Positions 24,056 to 31,178 of a DNA stretch of 34,820 nucleotides are shown here, piece by piece (within the stretch, counting starts at the first letter, position 1; each line of letters begins with the position of its first letter). A program made the translations under genes and the position numbers. The DNA lies in the NCBI GenBank assembly GCA_902492235.1, contig CABUKS010000026.1, forward strand, positions 1-34,820. The letters are read 5' to 3'. This DNA is from an uncultured Collinsella sp. (lineage in GTDB: Bacteria > Actinomycetota > Coriobacteriia > Coriobacteriales > Coriobacteriaceae). The notes below the pieces were generated by a model, which saw only the letters and a program-made list of their open reading frames with translations, did no database searches and was not told where the DNA came from.

Positions 24056-25906
24056 ATGATTAATAGCGTAGAGGATCCAACGGTTGCCAATATTTTGTCG
24101 ACCGATATGCTAAAAATCTATGACATTCCTCGTTACCAGCGCGAATATACTTGGAATCAGCGCGACTGGGCGAATCTCTATGACGATATCACCCAAAACG
24201 ACGCCGGCTACTTTCTGGGCTCGTTTATTGTCGTGAACGGGACTGTGAATTCCAAGATGGATACCATTCACTATGAAGTTATCGATGGCCAGCAACGCCT
24301 GACGACGCTCAGCCTTCTCCTTGCCGCCCTCTATACTCGCATCATGGAGCATAAGGATTCTATCGATGACGACATGATGTTGGACGATATCCGACCCCTG
24401 CGCAATCGTCTGATCTTGAAATCTGACAAGTCAATGACGCGCGTTATTCCTCAGGTTCAGAATCATAACCTTGAGGATTACCGCTGGATCTTGAAGGAAC
24501 ATATCGGCCTAGATGCGGTTATGCAAAAGCCGAAGTTCCTTGGTCTGAGAAAGATGTCTAAGGCATTCAACTACTTTTACGATCGACTGGGTGAGGACGT
24601 TGGAGGCAGGGACGGAATCAAGTGCGTTCGCTGCCTCCTTGATATCTGCAGGCTGGTGTGCTCGGCGGTCGTGGTCCAGATTACCGTCGATAGCCATGCT
24701 GACGCCTACACCTTGTTCGCGTCCCTTAACAACCGCGGTGTTCCCTTGAGCGCCGTCGACCTTATCAAGAACATGCTTCTCGGCAAGGTTGCCGGGGTGG
24801 ATGACGGACAGCTCGACTATTACTTTGAACGCTGGCAGGAAGTGCTCCACAATCTCGGCGATGACTACAAGACGCAGGAGCGCTTCTTCCGCCAGAACTA
24901 CGATGCCTTCCGCCGGGAGGTGAACAAGCCATTTATCGGCGAATCTGGCTCCCAACTCCCCCTCGGTTCCGTTGCCACGCGTTCCAACCTTCTGAAAATC
25001 TACGAGAAGCGGATGGAAGCCGATGACGGCGCCCTTAAGGTGTTGGACGAGCTGACCGAGAATTCCGTACTCTACTCGAAGATCATTGGACTCGATCAAG
25101 AGGGCCCGGATTCCGAGCTTTCGAATCAGCTTTTGGAGCTTTCAAGAGCGCAGGGCGTCGCATCTTACCTGATGCTGTTGTTCCTTTTCAAGAAGCAGAA
25201 CCAGTTGGAGCTAAAAGATGAAACCCTCGCGCTTCTTGTTAAGCTCCTCGTCTGCTTCTTTGTCCGACGCAACCTCACCGATACGCCTCCCACACGTGAC
25301 CTTGAGAGACTCTTCATCAGTATTTGCGAGAGCCTCGAAAGCGAGGGTCTCAAGGGCATTGCAGCCGCGGAGTACATCAAGAAGCGCCTCGTCGACGTGT
25401 CTGCCAGTGACGCTTCCTTCAAAGAACGTCTTGAGGGGCCGATTTACGACGTCAATCCCGATATGACGCGCTACATCCTTACTGTTATTGCATCTCCGAG
25501 CGTTACGAAAGAGATGAAGCCACTTTGGGAACGATACGCCTCCGGAAACTACGTCTGGACAATCGAGCACATCTTCCCGCAGGGCAAGAACATTCCAGAT
25601 GAATGGGTGAAGATGGTTGCGGACGGCGACATGTCTAAGGCGATAGAGGTGCAGGAGAAGCAGGTCCACACGCTTGGAAATCTAACCATCACCGGGTATA
25701 ACTCAAAGCTGAGCAACATGCCCTTTGTGACCAAGCGAGACCGCAAGGATGTCTACGGGGCGAATGTCGGATACCGCAACGGGTTGAACCTGAACGACGA
25801 GTTGGTAAACACGGATACCTGGACCAGCGAGCAGATTCAGGAGCGCACAGACAAGCTCGTTGGACTCACTTTGAAAGCTTTTGACTTTGACGAGATTGAG
25901 TTCTAG
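24056..25906 (+). CDS. DUF262/DUF1524 protein, GmrSD-like nuclease (candidate phage defence)
   Basis: 616 residues joining the two halves found in GmrSD-type and related modification-dependent restriction enzymes. N-terminal DUF262 (ParB-like NTPase) shows IPRYQREYTWNQRDW (24-38) and VIDGQQRLTTL (75-85). A long helical middle follows, then a C-terminal DUF1524 His-Asn-His nuclease with EHIFPQ (504-509), HTLGNLT (538-544) and NSKLSN (549-554). Characterised relatives cut glucosylated or otherwise modified phage DNA, or act in defence systems. No methylase or partner gene is adjacent. AAAGGA six bases upstream favours ATG 24056 over ATG 24053 or TTG 24041. Codon use is less GC3-biased than in neighbouring core genes, consistent with acquisition. 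Confidence 0.85.
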   Translation: MINSVEDPTVANILSTDMLKIYDIPRYQREYTWNQRDWANLYDDITQNDAGYFLGSFIVVNGTVNSKMDTIHYEVIDGQQRLTTLSLLLAALYTRIMEHKDSIDDDMMLDDIRPLRNRLILKSDKSMTRVIPQVQNHNLEDYRWILKEHIGLDAVMQKPKFLGLRKMSKAFNYFYDRLGEDVGGRDGIKCVRCLLDICRLVCSAVVVQITVDSHADAYTLFASLNNRGVPLSAVDLIKNMLLGKVAGVDDGQLDYYFERWQEVLHNLGDDYKTQERFFRQNYDAFRREVNKPFIGESGSQLPLGSVATRSNLLKIYEKRMEADDGALKVLDELTENSVLYSKIIGLDQEGPDSELSNQLLELSRAQGVASYLMLLFLFKKQNQLELKDETLALLVKLLVCFFVRRNLTDTPPTRDLERLFISICESLESEGLKGIAAAEYIKKRLVDVSASDASFKERLEGPIYDVNPDMTRYILTVIASPSVTKEMKPLWERYASGNYVWTIEHIFPQGKNIPDEWVKMVADGDMSKAIEVQEKQVHTLGNLTITGYNSKLSNMPFVTKRDRKDVYGANVGYRNGLNLNDELVNTDTWTSEQIQERTDKLVGLTLKAFDFDEIEF

Positions 25907-25951
25907 TGAGCGCCAGCCAATATCTTGGGGGCATTTAGCCCAAACGAGTCA

Positions 25952-26168
25952 ATCTCGATCCGTAACATCTAGACCGGTATTTCTCTTCAAGCTGTTACAG
26001 ATTGAGATGCTAAAACGGGTTGGCGGGTAATATCTCGATCAGTAACACGAAGGGACGGAAAACCGTTCTTACTGTTACAGAATGAGATGTAAGTTGGGGT
26101 CTCTGCTAAACATCTCGATTTGTAACAGATGGGGGAGAAAATGTTCTCTAAATGTTACAGATCGAGAC
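25952..26168. repeat. Six-motif alternating repeat array with exact 80-bp period
   Basis: A 16-nt motif (consensus ATCTCGATCTGTAACA) occurs forward at 25952, 26032 and 26112, and inverted (TGTTACAGATCGAGAT-like) at 25993, 26073 and 26153. Each forward-inverted pair makes a 57-base unit with a 25-base centre. Units start exactly 80 bases apart, leaving 23-base gaps. Centres are unrelated in sequence, but two are themselves palindromic (ACGGAAAACCGT in unit 2, GAGAAAATGTTCTC in unit 3). Motifs differ by 1-3 bases. No gene overlaps. This does not match CRISPR, because orientation alternates. Confidence 0.85.
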
Positions 26169-26199
26169 AAAGGCCGGACCGGTCCCAGCCATCCTGGTT

Positions 26200-26342
26200 G
26201 AGCGTGGATTTCCGGACATACGAGCGTGGAAAATCCCCCGCCTAGTGAATGAGCGTGGATAATCTGCCACTATGGGCCCAGTGGCACGCCAAAAGTGGGA
26301 GATTATCCACGCTCGATTTCAAACGGAAGAAAATCCACGCTC
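26200..26342. repeat. Second array: five copies of GAGCGTGGA motif
   Basis: GAGCGTGGA followed by an A/T triplet and TC/CC occurs forward at 26200, 26222 and 26251, and inverted at 26306-26314 and 26334-26342. The copies at 26251 and 26306 belong to perfect 15-bp arms (26251-26265 and 26300-26314). These enclose a smaller palindrome, GCCACTATGGGCCCAGTGGC. The order is three forward then two inverted, so the segment can fold as nested hairpins. Confidence 0.8.
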
Positions 26343-26671
26343 GATTTTGCCTAGGAAGAGCAATCTTCTGTCTGGGAAGCCCCGATCTCGACCTATATAT
26401 AAGTGCAAATAAGCCGTTATCGAAGTTCGATCCTGAAGGTGTACTCTACTACACCAAAGTATTACCTCGGGAAACGTCACCTCATTATCCAAAACCACCG
26501 TCCTTCATATCCAAACTCAACAAAACCGCAGGTAACGGCTATATAGATACGCCCGGAGCCGTGTATCTAGAGGTTTTCGTTGACAGCCCCCAAGGTGGCA
26601 TCGTATTATCTTCTTCGTTCGCGGGGGCGGCGGTCCAAAAGACCAAAGGACCTGCGGATACTTGAACGATT
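26343..26671. other. Non-coding stretch before the tRNA cluster
   Basis: Mixed composition, with no ribosome-site-led gene recognised. An open frame (26249-26665, plus) crosses the second repeat array. It has no recognisable motif and no good ribosome site, so I do not call it. The only functional signal is the tRNA promoter at 26580-26609. Confidence 0.5.
26580..26609 (+). promoter_or_regulatory. Sigma-70-type promoter of the tRNA-tuf cluster
   Basis: TTGACA (26580-26585), an 18-base spacer, TATTAT (26604-26609), about 63 bases before tRNA-Tyr. Confidence 0.75.
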
Positions 26672-26753
26672 GGGAGTTTGCCCGAGTGGTTAATGGGGAC
26701 GGGCTGTAAACCCGTTGGCTCTGCCTACATAGGTTCGAATCCTATAGCTCCCA
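26672..26753 (+). tRNA. tRNA-Tyr (GTA)
   Basis: Acceptor GGGAGTT pairs with AGCTCCC (26746-26752). Anticodon loop CTGTAAA has anticodon GTA. The long variable arm marks a class II tRNA. T-arm GGTTCGAATCC. CCA is not encoded. First of three tRNAs leading into tuf. Confidence 0.95.
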
Positions 26754-26763
26754 CCCGTCAAGT

Positions 26764-26839
26764 GCCTGTATAGCTCAGTCGGTAGAGCACTTCGTTGGTA
26801 ACGAAGAGGTCACCAGTTCAAGTCTGGTTGCAGGCTCCA
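26764..26839 (+). tRNA. tRNA-Thr (GGT), CCA encoded
   Basis: Acceptor GCCTGTA pairs with TGCAGGC (one G-U). Anticodon loop TTGGTAA has anticodon GGT. T-arm AGTTCAAGTCT. CCA is at 26837-26839. Confidence 0.95.
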
Positions 26840-26842
26840 TCC

Positions 26843-26919
26843 GGCGGTGTAGCTCAGTTGGTTAGAGCACACGGTTCATACCCGTGGCGTCACTGGTTCG
26901 AATCCAGTCACCGCTACCA
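26843..26919 (+). tRNA. tRNA-Met (CAT), elongator-like, CCA encoded
   Basis: Acceptor GGCGGTG pairs with CACCGCT (one G-U at the end). Anticodon arm CACGG-TTCATAC-CCGTG. It lacks the three G-C pairs of the initiator anticodon stem, so it is an elongator Met tRNA or a lysidine-modified Ile tRNA; sequence alone does not decide. Confidence 0.9.
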
Positions 26920-26930
26920 TAGGTAACACG

Positions 26931-26961
26931 GTGGCTTCTCAATAGTATGTTGAGAGGCCAC
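26931..26961 (+). other. Hairpin and possible promoter in the tuf leader
   Basis: GTGGCTTCTCAA (26931-26942) pairs with TTGAGAGGCCAC (26950-26961; one G-U), a 12-bp stem with a 7-base loop right after tRNA-Met. It is followed by TATGGTATAAA, an extended -10-like element, not a T-run. It could be a processing signal separating the tRNAs from tuf mRNA, or part of a tuf promoter. Confidence 0.5.
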
Positions 26962-27015
26962 TATGGTATAAAGGCAAAGTCCCGTCCGGGGACGACCTGT
27001 TAAGAGGAGGGCTTT

Positions 27016-28206
27016 ATGGCCAAAGAGAAGTTTGAGCGCACTAAGCCGCATGTTAACATCGGCACCATTGGTCACGTCGACCACGGCAAGACCACGCTGA
27101 CCGCTGCCATCACCAAGGTTCTCTCCGAGACCGAGGGCTGCAAGGCTGACTTCACTGCGTTCGAGAACATCGACAAGGCTCCCGAGGAGCGCGAGCGCGG
27201 CATTACGATTTCCGTCTCCCACGTTGAGTACGAGACCGCTGCCCGTCACTACGCTCACGTTGACTGCCCGGGCCACGCTGACTACGTCAAGAACATGATT
27301 TCCGGTGCTGCTCAGATGGACGGCGCTATCCTGGTCATCGCCGCTACCGACGGCCCCATGGCTCAGACCCGCGAGCACATCCTGCTCGCCCGTCAGGTCG
27401 GCGTTCCCTACATCGTCGTCTTCCTGAACAAGTGCGACATGGTCGACGATGACGAGCTCATCGACCTCGTCGAGATGGAGACCCGTGAGCTCCTTTCCGA
27501 GTACGATTTCCCCGGCGACGACATCCCCGTCATCCGTGGTTCCGCTCTGGGCGCTCTCGAGGGCGACGCCAAGTGGATGGACGCTATCCGCGAGCTCATG
27601 AAGGCCGTCGACGAGTACATCCCGACGCCTGCTCGTAACAACGACCTCCCCTTCCTGATGGCCGTTGAGGACGTTATGACCATCTCCGGCCGTGGTACCG
27701 TTGCTACCGGCCGTGTCGAGCGCGGTGAGCTCAAGCTCAACGAGCCCGTCGAGATCGTCGGCATCAAGGATACCCAGAACACCGTCGTTACCGGTATCGA
27801 GATGTTCCGTAAGTCCATGGACTTCTGCGAGGCTGGCGACAACGTCGGTCTGCTGCTCCGCGGCATCAAGCGCGAGGACATCGAGCGCGGCCAGGTTCTC
27901 TGCAAGCCCGGTTCGGTTACCCCGCACACCAAGTTCACCGGTGAGATCTACGTTCTGACCAAGGAGGAGGGCGGCCGTCACACCCCGTTCTTCGATGGTT
28001 ATCGTCCTCAGTTCTACTTCCGTACCACCGACGTTACCGGTACGGTCAAGCTCCCCGAGGGCACCGAGATGGCTATGCCTGGTGACCACATCACCATCGA
28101 GGGCGACCTCATCCACCCGATCGCCATGGAGGAGGGCCTGCGCTTCGCTATCCGCGAGGGTGGCCACACCGTCGGTTCGGGCATCGTCTCCACGATCATT
28201 GAGTAA
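27016..28206 (+). CDS. tuf: Elongation factor Tu
   Basis: GTPase delivering aminoacyl-tRNA to the ribosome. The 396 residues have GHVDHGKT (19-26, P-loop), RGITI (switch I), DCPGHADY (about 81-88), NKCDMVDD (about 136-143) and a SALGALEG G5 motif, then beta-barrel domains 2 and 3 ending VGSGIVSTIIE. Codon use is the most restricted in the window, as expected for a top-expressed gene. AGAGGAGG precedes the ATG. The tRNA-Tyr/Thr/Met genes directly upstream recall the tRNA-tufB arrangement of E. coli. Confidence 0.98.
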   Translation: MAKEKFERTKPHVNIGTIGHVDHGKTTLTAAITKVLSETEGCKADFTAFENIDKAPEERERGITISVSHVEYETAARHYAHVDCPGHADYVKNMISGAAQMDGAILVIAATDGPMAQTREHILLARQVGVPYIVVFLNKCDMVDDDELIDLVEMETRELLSEYDFPGDDIPVIRGSALGALEGDAKWMDAIRELMKAVDEYIPTPARNNDLPFLMAVEDVMTISGRGTVATGRVERGELKLNEPVEIVGIKDTQNTVVTGIEMFRKSMDFCEAGDNVGLLLRGIKREDIERGQVLCKPGSVTPHTKFTGEIYVLTKEEGGRHTPFFDGYRPQFYFRTTDVTGTVKLPEGTEMAMPGDHITIEGDLIHPIAMEEGLRFAIREGGHTVGSGIVSTIIE

Positions 28207-28234
28207 ATTAGCTCTTTGATATAGCTGACTTAGA

Positions 28235-28270
28235 GAACCCGGCACTTATATGGGTGCCGGGTTCTTTTCT
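28235..28270 (+). terminator. tuf terminator
   Basis: GAACCCGGCAC (28235-28245) pairs with GTGCCGGGTTC (28254-28264), followed by TTTTCT. Confidence 0.9.
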
Positions 28271-28410
28271 GCAATGGATATTGAGCCGTTGCTGGTGTCG
28301 AGAGGATCGATAATGGTCCTGGATGCACCGTCGATTAGCTCTCGATGGCTTCATTGATGTGTTCCAAATATGAATGGATCCACCGAGAACCAATTGACTC
28401 GAGGTTTTCA

Positions 28411-28440
28411 TTGACAGCACTTATGTGGAGCTGATAAAGT
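28411..28440 (+). promoter_or_regulatory. Promoter of the rpmG-secE-nusG region
   Basis: TTGACA (28411-28416), 17-18-base spacer, ATAAAGT near 28434-28440. About 45 bases before rpmG. The interval 28271-28410 shows no gene. Confidence 0.7.
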
Positions 28441-28485
28441 AACAACTCGTGCCCGTACGGGGCGGAAATGAAAGGTTCAGGATAC

Positions 28486-28635
28486 ATGCGTACTCTAGTT
28501 ACTCTTGCGTGCACTGAGTGCAAGCGCCGCAACTATACGACCACCAAGAACAAGTCGACCATGCCTGATCGTATGGAGATCAAGAAGTATTGCCCCTGGT
28601 GCCGTCACCACACGCTGCACAAAGAGACTCGCTAG
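28486..28635 (+). CDS. rpmG: 50S ribosomal protein L33
   Basis: Small 49-residue ribosomal protein of the large subunit. It has two zinc CxxC pairs, CTEC (9-12) and CPWC (36-39), so it is the zinc-binding (C+) form. RNYTTTKNK follows the first pair, as usual for L33. The ATG at 28486 follows GGTTCAGGA. tRNA-Trp, secE and nusG follow in the order common to many bacteria. Confidence 0.95.
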   Translation: MRTLVTLACTECKRRNYTTTKNKSTMPDRMEIKKYCPWCRHHTLHKETR

Positions 28636-28648
28636 TCTCTAGTCACAT

Positions 28649-28724
28649 ACGCCAGTAGTTCAATTGGTAGAGCATCGGTCTCCAAAACCGAGTGTTGAGG
28701 GTTCGAGTCCTTCCTGGCGTGCCA
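28649..28724 (+). tRNA. tRNA-Trp (CCA), CCA end encoded
   Basis: Acceptor ACGCCAG pairs with CTGGCGT. Anticodon arm TCGGT-CTCCAAA-ACCGA reads TGG. T-arm GGTTCGAGTCC. It lies 13 bases after rpmG and before secE. Confidence 0.95.
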
Positions 28725-28733
28725 GTCATTATT

Positions 28734-28766
28734 CCGTAAGCTCCCACTTGGGGGCTTACGGTTTAC
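28734..28766 (+). terminator. Hairpin between tRNA-Trp and secE
   Basis: CCGTAAGC (28734-28741) pairs with GCTTACGG (28754-28761), with CCC/GGG extending inward and a short TTTAC tail. Weak terminator or tRNA processing/attenuation signal; secE lies only 40 bases on. Confidence 0.55.
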
Positions 28767-28800
28767 TCATGTATAAGCGCATTGCGCGGAGGTAACCCAA

Positions 28801-29139
28801 ATGGCCAACAAAAAGAACAAGAAGAAGGCTCAGCAGCAGGCGCCTGCCAACAACGCTGCCGCCAACTCCAAGGTTGAGGCCAAGAAGGCCGTTGCCAAGA
28901 AGAACGAGAAGGCTGCGAAGTCCAAGAAGAACGAGAAGCCTGGTTTCTTCGCCCGCACCAAGAAGTATTTCGCTTCGGTCAAGTCCGAGATGAAGCGTGT
29001 CACGTGGCCCGATAAGAAGGAGCTCGTGAACTACTCGGTCGTCGTTTGCGCTTCTCTGATCGTCGTCGGCGTCGTCATCGCTCTGCTCGATGCTGGCTTT
29101 GGCGAGGCTCTTGCTCTGTTCTCTGGATTGAGGGGCTAA
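28801..29139 (+). CDS. secE: Protein translocase subunit SecE
   Basis: Single-span subunit of the SecYEG channel in the inner membrane. The 112 residues begin with a long Lys/Ala/Asn-rich cytoplasmic tail (1-46). The conserved amphipathic segment follows (VKSEMKRVTWPDKKELVNYS, about 60-79), then one membrane helix (about 80-98). The basic tail is longer than in many homologues, as often in Actinomycetota. GGAGG precedes the start. nusG follows after 3 bases. Confidence 0.95.
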   Translation: MANKKNKKKAQQQAPANNAAANSKVEAKKAVAKKNEKAAKSKKNEKPGFFARTKKYFASVKSEMKRVTWPDKKELVNYSVVVCASLIVVGVVIALLDAGFGEALALFSGLRG

Positions 29140-29142
29140 ACC

Positions 29143-29679
29143 ATGTCTAAGCGTTGGTACGTCGTTCACACTTACTCTGGATACGAGAACCGCGTTAAGT
29201 CCGATCTCGAGCATCGCATCGAGACCATGGGCATGCAGGACCGTATCTTTGATATCGAGATTCCTATGGAGCGTGTCACCGAGATTAAAGAGGGTGGCAA
29301 GCGTGAGACCAAGGATTCCAAGATTTTCCCGGGTTATGTCCTGGTTCGCATGGAGATGGATGATGATGCTTGGACGTGCGTTCGTAACACGCCTGGCGTC
29401 ACCGGTTTCCTGGGCGGTAACGGTAAGCCCGCTCCGCTTTCCCGCGACGAGTACAACAAGATGACTCGTCGTCCCGGTAAGGGCGATTCGCCCAAGCGCA
29501 CTTCAGTTGATATTGAGGTCGGCACGTCCGTCCGCGTCACCGATGGCCCGCTTACCGACTTTGATGGCAAGGTCTCCGAGGTTAACACCGAGGCTGGCAA
29601 GCTCAAGGTCACGCTGATGATCTTTGGCCGCGAGACGCCGGTCGAGCTCGACTTTAACCAGGTTGCTGTCATCGCTTAA
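29143..29679 (+). CDS. nusG: Transcription termination/antitermination factor NusG
   Basis: Binds RNA polymerase and links it to Rho or the ribosome. The 178 residues start with the NGN domain: KRWYVVHTYSGYENRVKSDL, the FPGYVLVRM strand, and TPGVTGFLGG near 85-94. A C-terminal KOW domain contains GTSVRVTDGPLTDFDGKVSEV. It is co-transcribed with secE. The next 120 bases lead to rplK and show no gene or clear terminator. Confidence 0.96.
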   Translation: MSKRWYVVHTYSGYENRVKSDLEHRIETMGMQDRIFDIEIPMERVTEIKEGGKRETKDSKIFPGYVLVRMEMDDDAWTCVRNTPGVTGFLGGNGKPAPLSRDEYNKMTRRPGKGDSPKRTSVDIEVGTSVRVTDGPLTDFDGKVSEVNTEAGKLKVTLMIFGRETPVELDFNQVAVIA

Positions 29680-29799
29680 GTTTTCGTCCGTTCGCGCGAG
29701 CGTGCTTCTTCTGTGACTGCTCATCTCAGGAGTGCTTCTAACACGTGCGTGCTTACGATATAGCAAGTACTTCACACTCGTGATTCGAAAGGAATGACC

Positions 29800-30228
29800 A
29801 TGGCTGAGAAGAAGGTTGCCAACGTCATTAAGCTCCAGATTCCTGCTGGTGCAGCTAACCCCGCCCCTCCCGTCGGCCCCGCCCTGGGCGCAGCTGGCGT
29901 GAACATCATGCAGTTCTGCCAGGCCTTTAACGCCGAGACGCAGGACAAGAAGGGCGACATCATCCCCGTTGAGATCACTGTCTTCGAGGATAAGTCCTTC
30001 TCCTTCATCACCAAGACCCCGCCGGCGGCTCACCTCATCAAGAAGGAGCTGAACCTCAAGTCTGGTTCCGCTAAGCCCCAGGCCGACAAGGTTGGTCAGC
30101 TCTCCCAGGAGCAGCTCACCAAGATCGCCGAGATCAAGATGCCGGACCTCAATGCCAATGACATTGACGCCGCCAAGAAGATCATCGCCGGTACCGCCCG
30201 TTCCATGGGCGTCACCATCGCTGAGTAG
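29800..30228 (+). CDS. rplK: 50S ribosomal protein L11
   Basis: 142 residues, usual length. The N-terminal domain has KLQIPAGAANPAPPVGPALGAAGVNI (about 9-34, the Pro-rich switch region bound by thiopeptides), then a C-terminal rRNA-binding domain with KMPDLNANDIDAAKKIIAGTARSMG. The ATG at 29800 is preferred over 29794, because AAAGGA ends immediately before 29794 and the protein conventionally starts MAEKK. It is part of the secE-nusG-rplK-rplA block. Confidence 0.97.
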   Translation: MAEKKVANVIKLQIPAGAANPAPPVGPALGAAGVNIMQFCQAFNAETQDKKGDIIPVEITVFEDKSFSFITKTPPAAHLIKKELNLKSGSAKPQADKVGQLSQEQLTKIAEIKMPDLNANDIDAAKKIIAGTARSMGVTIAE

Positions 30229-30246
30229 CGAATTCTTTTGGTAACG

Positions 30247-30295
30247 ACGGGTGTTCCGACCGGGGCGCCCGTTAAATGTGTGCAATAGGGCACAC
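30247..30295 (+). other. Two hairpins in the rplK-rplA spacer
   Basis: ACGGGTG (30247-30253) pairs with CGCCCGT (30266-30272). GTGTGC (30278-30283) pairs with GCACAC (30290-30295). There is no T-run. It is a structured mRNA segment that might serve L1 feedback, but the canonical L1 target was not recognised. Confidence 0.35.
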
Positions 30296-30345
30296 GATTC
30301 GATGTGGGAGGGCTCACGCCCGTTTAACCACAGGAGGTAATGCAC

Positions 30346-31053
30346 ATGGCTAAGCATGGTAAGAGCTATAACGCCGCTGCCGAGAAGATCGACCGCGCCA
30401 CGCTCTACACCCCCCTTCAGGCTGCCAAGCTCATCAAGGAGCTCGACACCGCCAAGTTCGACGAGACCGTCGAGGCCCACTTCCGTCTGGGCATCGATAC
30501 TCGTAAGGCTGACCAGAACATCCGTGGTTCCATCTCCCTGCCCCACGGCACCGGCAAGACCGTTCGTGTTGCCGTCTTCGCCGAGGGCGAGAAGGCCCGC
30601 GAGGCTGAGGCTGCCGGCGCCGACATCATCGGTTCCGACGAGCTCGTCGCCCAGATTCAGAAGGGCGAGATCAACTTCGACGCCGCTATCGCTACGCCGA
30701 ACATGATGGCCAAGGTTGGCCGCATCGGTAAGATCCTTGGTCCCCGTGGCCTCATGCCGAACCCCAAGCTCGGCACTGTGACCATGGACGTCGCCAAGAT
30801 GGTCTCCGAGCTCAAGGCTGGCCGCGTTGAGTACCGCGCCGACCGTTATGGCATCTGCCACGTGCCCCTGGGCAAGAAGTCCTTCTCTGAGCAGCAGCTT
30901 GTCGAGAACTACGCTGCCCTGTACACCGAGATCCTGCGCGTCAAGCCCTCTTCTGCTAAGGGCAAGTACGTCAAGTCCATCTCCGTGTCTTCCACCATGG
31001 GCCCTGGCGTCAAGGTCGATCCCGCTGTCCAGCGTGACTTCCTGGCTGAGTAA
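30346..31053 (+). CDS. rplA: 50S ribosomal protein L1
   Basis: 235 residues forming the L1 stalk; in many bacteria it also represses its own operon mRNA. Motifs include DETVEAHFRLGIDTRKADQ near 38-56, GTGKTVRVAVFAEG, the hallmark GKILGPRGLMPNPKLGTV (about 127-144) and TMGPGVKVD near the end. The ATG at 30346 is eight bases after AGGAGG; an ATG at 30340 is too close. A strong terminator follows, so rplJ and rplL are not in this operon. Confidence 0.97.
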   Translation: MAKHGKSYNAAAEKIDRATLYTPLQAAKLIKELDTAKFDETVEAHFRLGIDTRKADQNIRGSISLPHGTGKTVRVAVFAEGEKAREAEAAGADIIGSDELVAQIQKGEINFDAAIATPNMMAKVGRIGKILGPRGLMPNPKLGTVTMDVAKMVSELKAGRVEYRADRYGICHVPLGKKSFSEQQLVENYAALYTEILRVKPSSAKGKYVKSISVSSTMGPGVKVDPAVQRDFLAE

Positions 31054-31090
31054 CTGCTAGTTACTGCCTGAGTACAGCAAGCATTGCTAA

Positions 31091-31130
31091 AGAAACCCGG
31101 TTCTGCCTTTTGCAGGACCGGGTTTCTTGC
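31091..31130 (+). terminator. rplA terminator
   Basis: AGAAACCCGGTTCTGC (31091-31106) pairs with GCAGGACCGGGTTTCT (31112-31127), followed by TGC. The A-rich 5' and T-rich 3' ends of the stem give the terminator its U-tract, and it can work in both directions. Confidence 0.85.
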
Positions 31131-31144
31131 TATCGCGTCAAAAG

Positions 31145-31177
31145 CACCACAAAGGGGACAGTGTCCTCTTTGTGGTG
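31145..31177. repeat. GGGACA-core palindrome abutting a stop codon
   Basis: CACCACAAAG (31145-31154) and CTTTGTGGTG (31168-31177) flank GGACA/TGTCC, a 33-base near-perfect palindrome. It ends one base before the stop codon of the minus-strand phosphoesterase (31179-31181). It shares CCTTTGTGGTG plus TTTT with the repeat at 33861. Confidence 0.7.
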
Positions 31178-31178
31178 G

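Noticed and set aside
25952..26168. Type III toxin-antitoxin RNA repeats (ToxI-like)
   Set aside because: ToxI repeats are direct and precede a ToxN gene; here they alternate and no ToxN-like protein follows.
25952..26342. CRISPR array
   Set aside because: Repeats alternate in orientation, are only 16 bases, vary between copies, and no cas genes are present.
26249..26665. 138-codon plus-strand open frame crossing the second repeat array
   Set aside because: No good ribosome site, it begins inside repeats, and shows no domain or coding-like codon bias. Kept only as a possibility.
26914..28245. 443-codon minus-strand open frame opposite tuf
   Set aside because: Antisense shadow produced by the strong codon bias of tuf.
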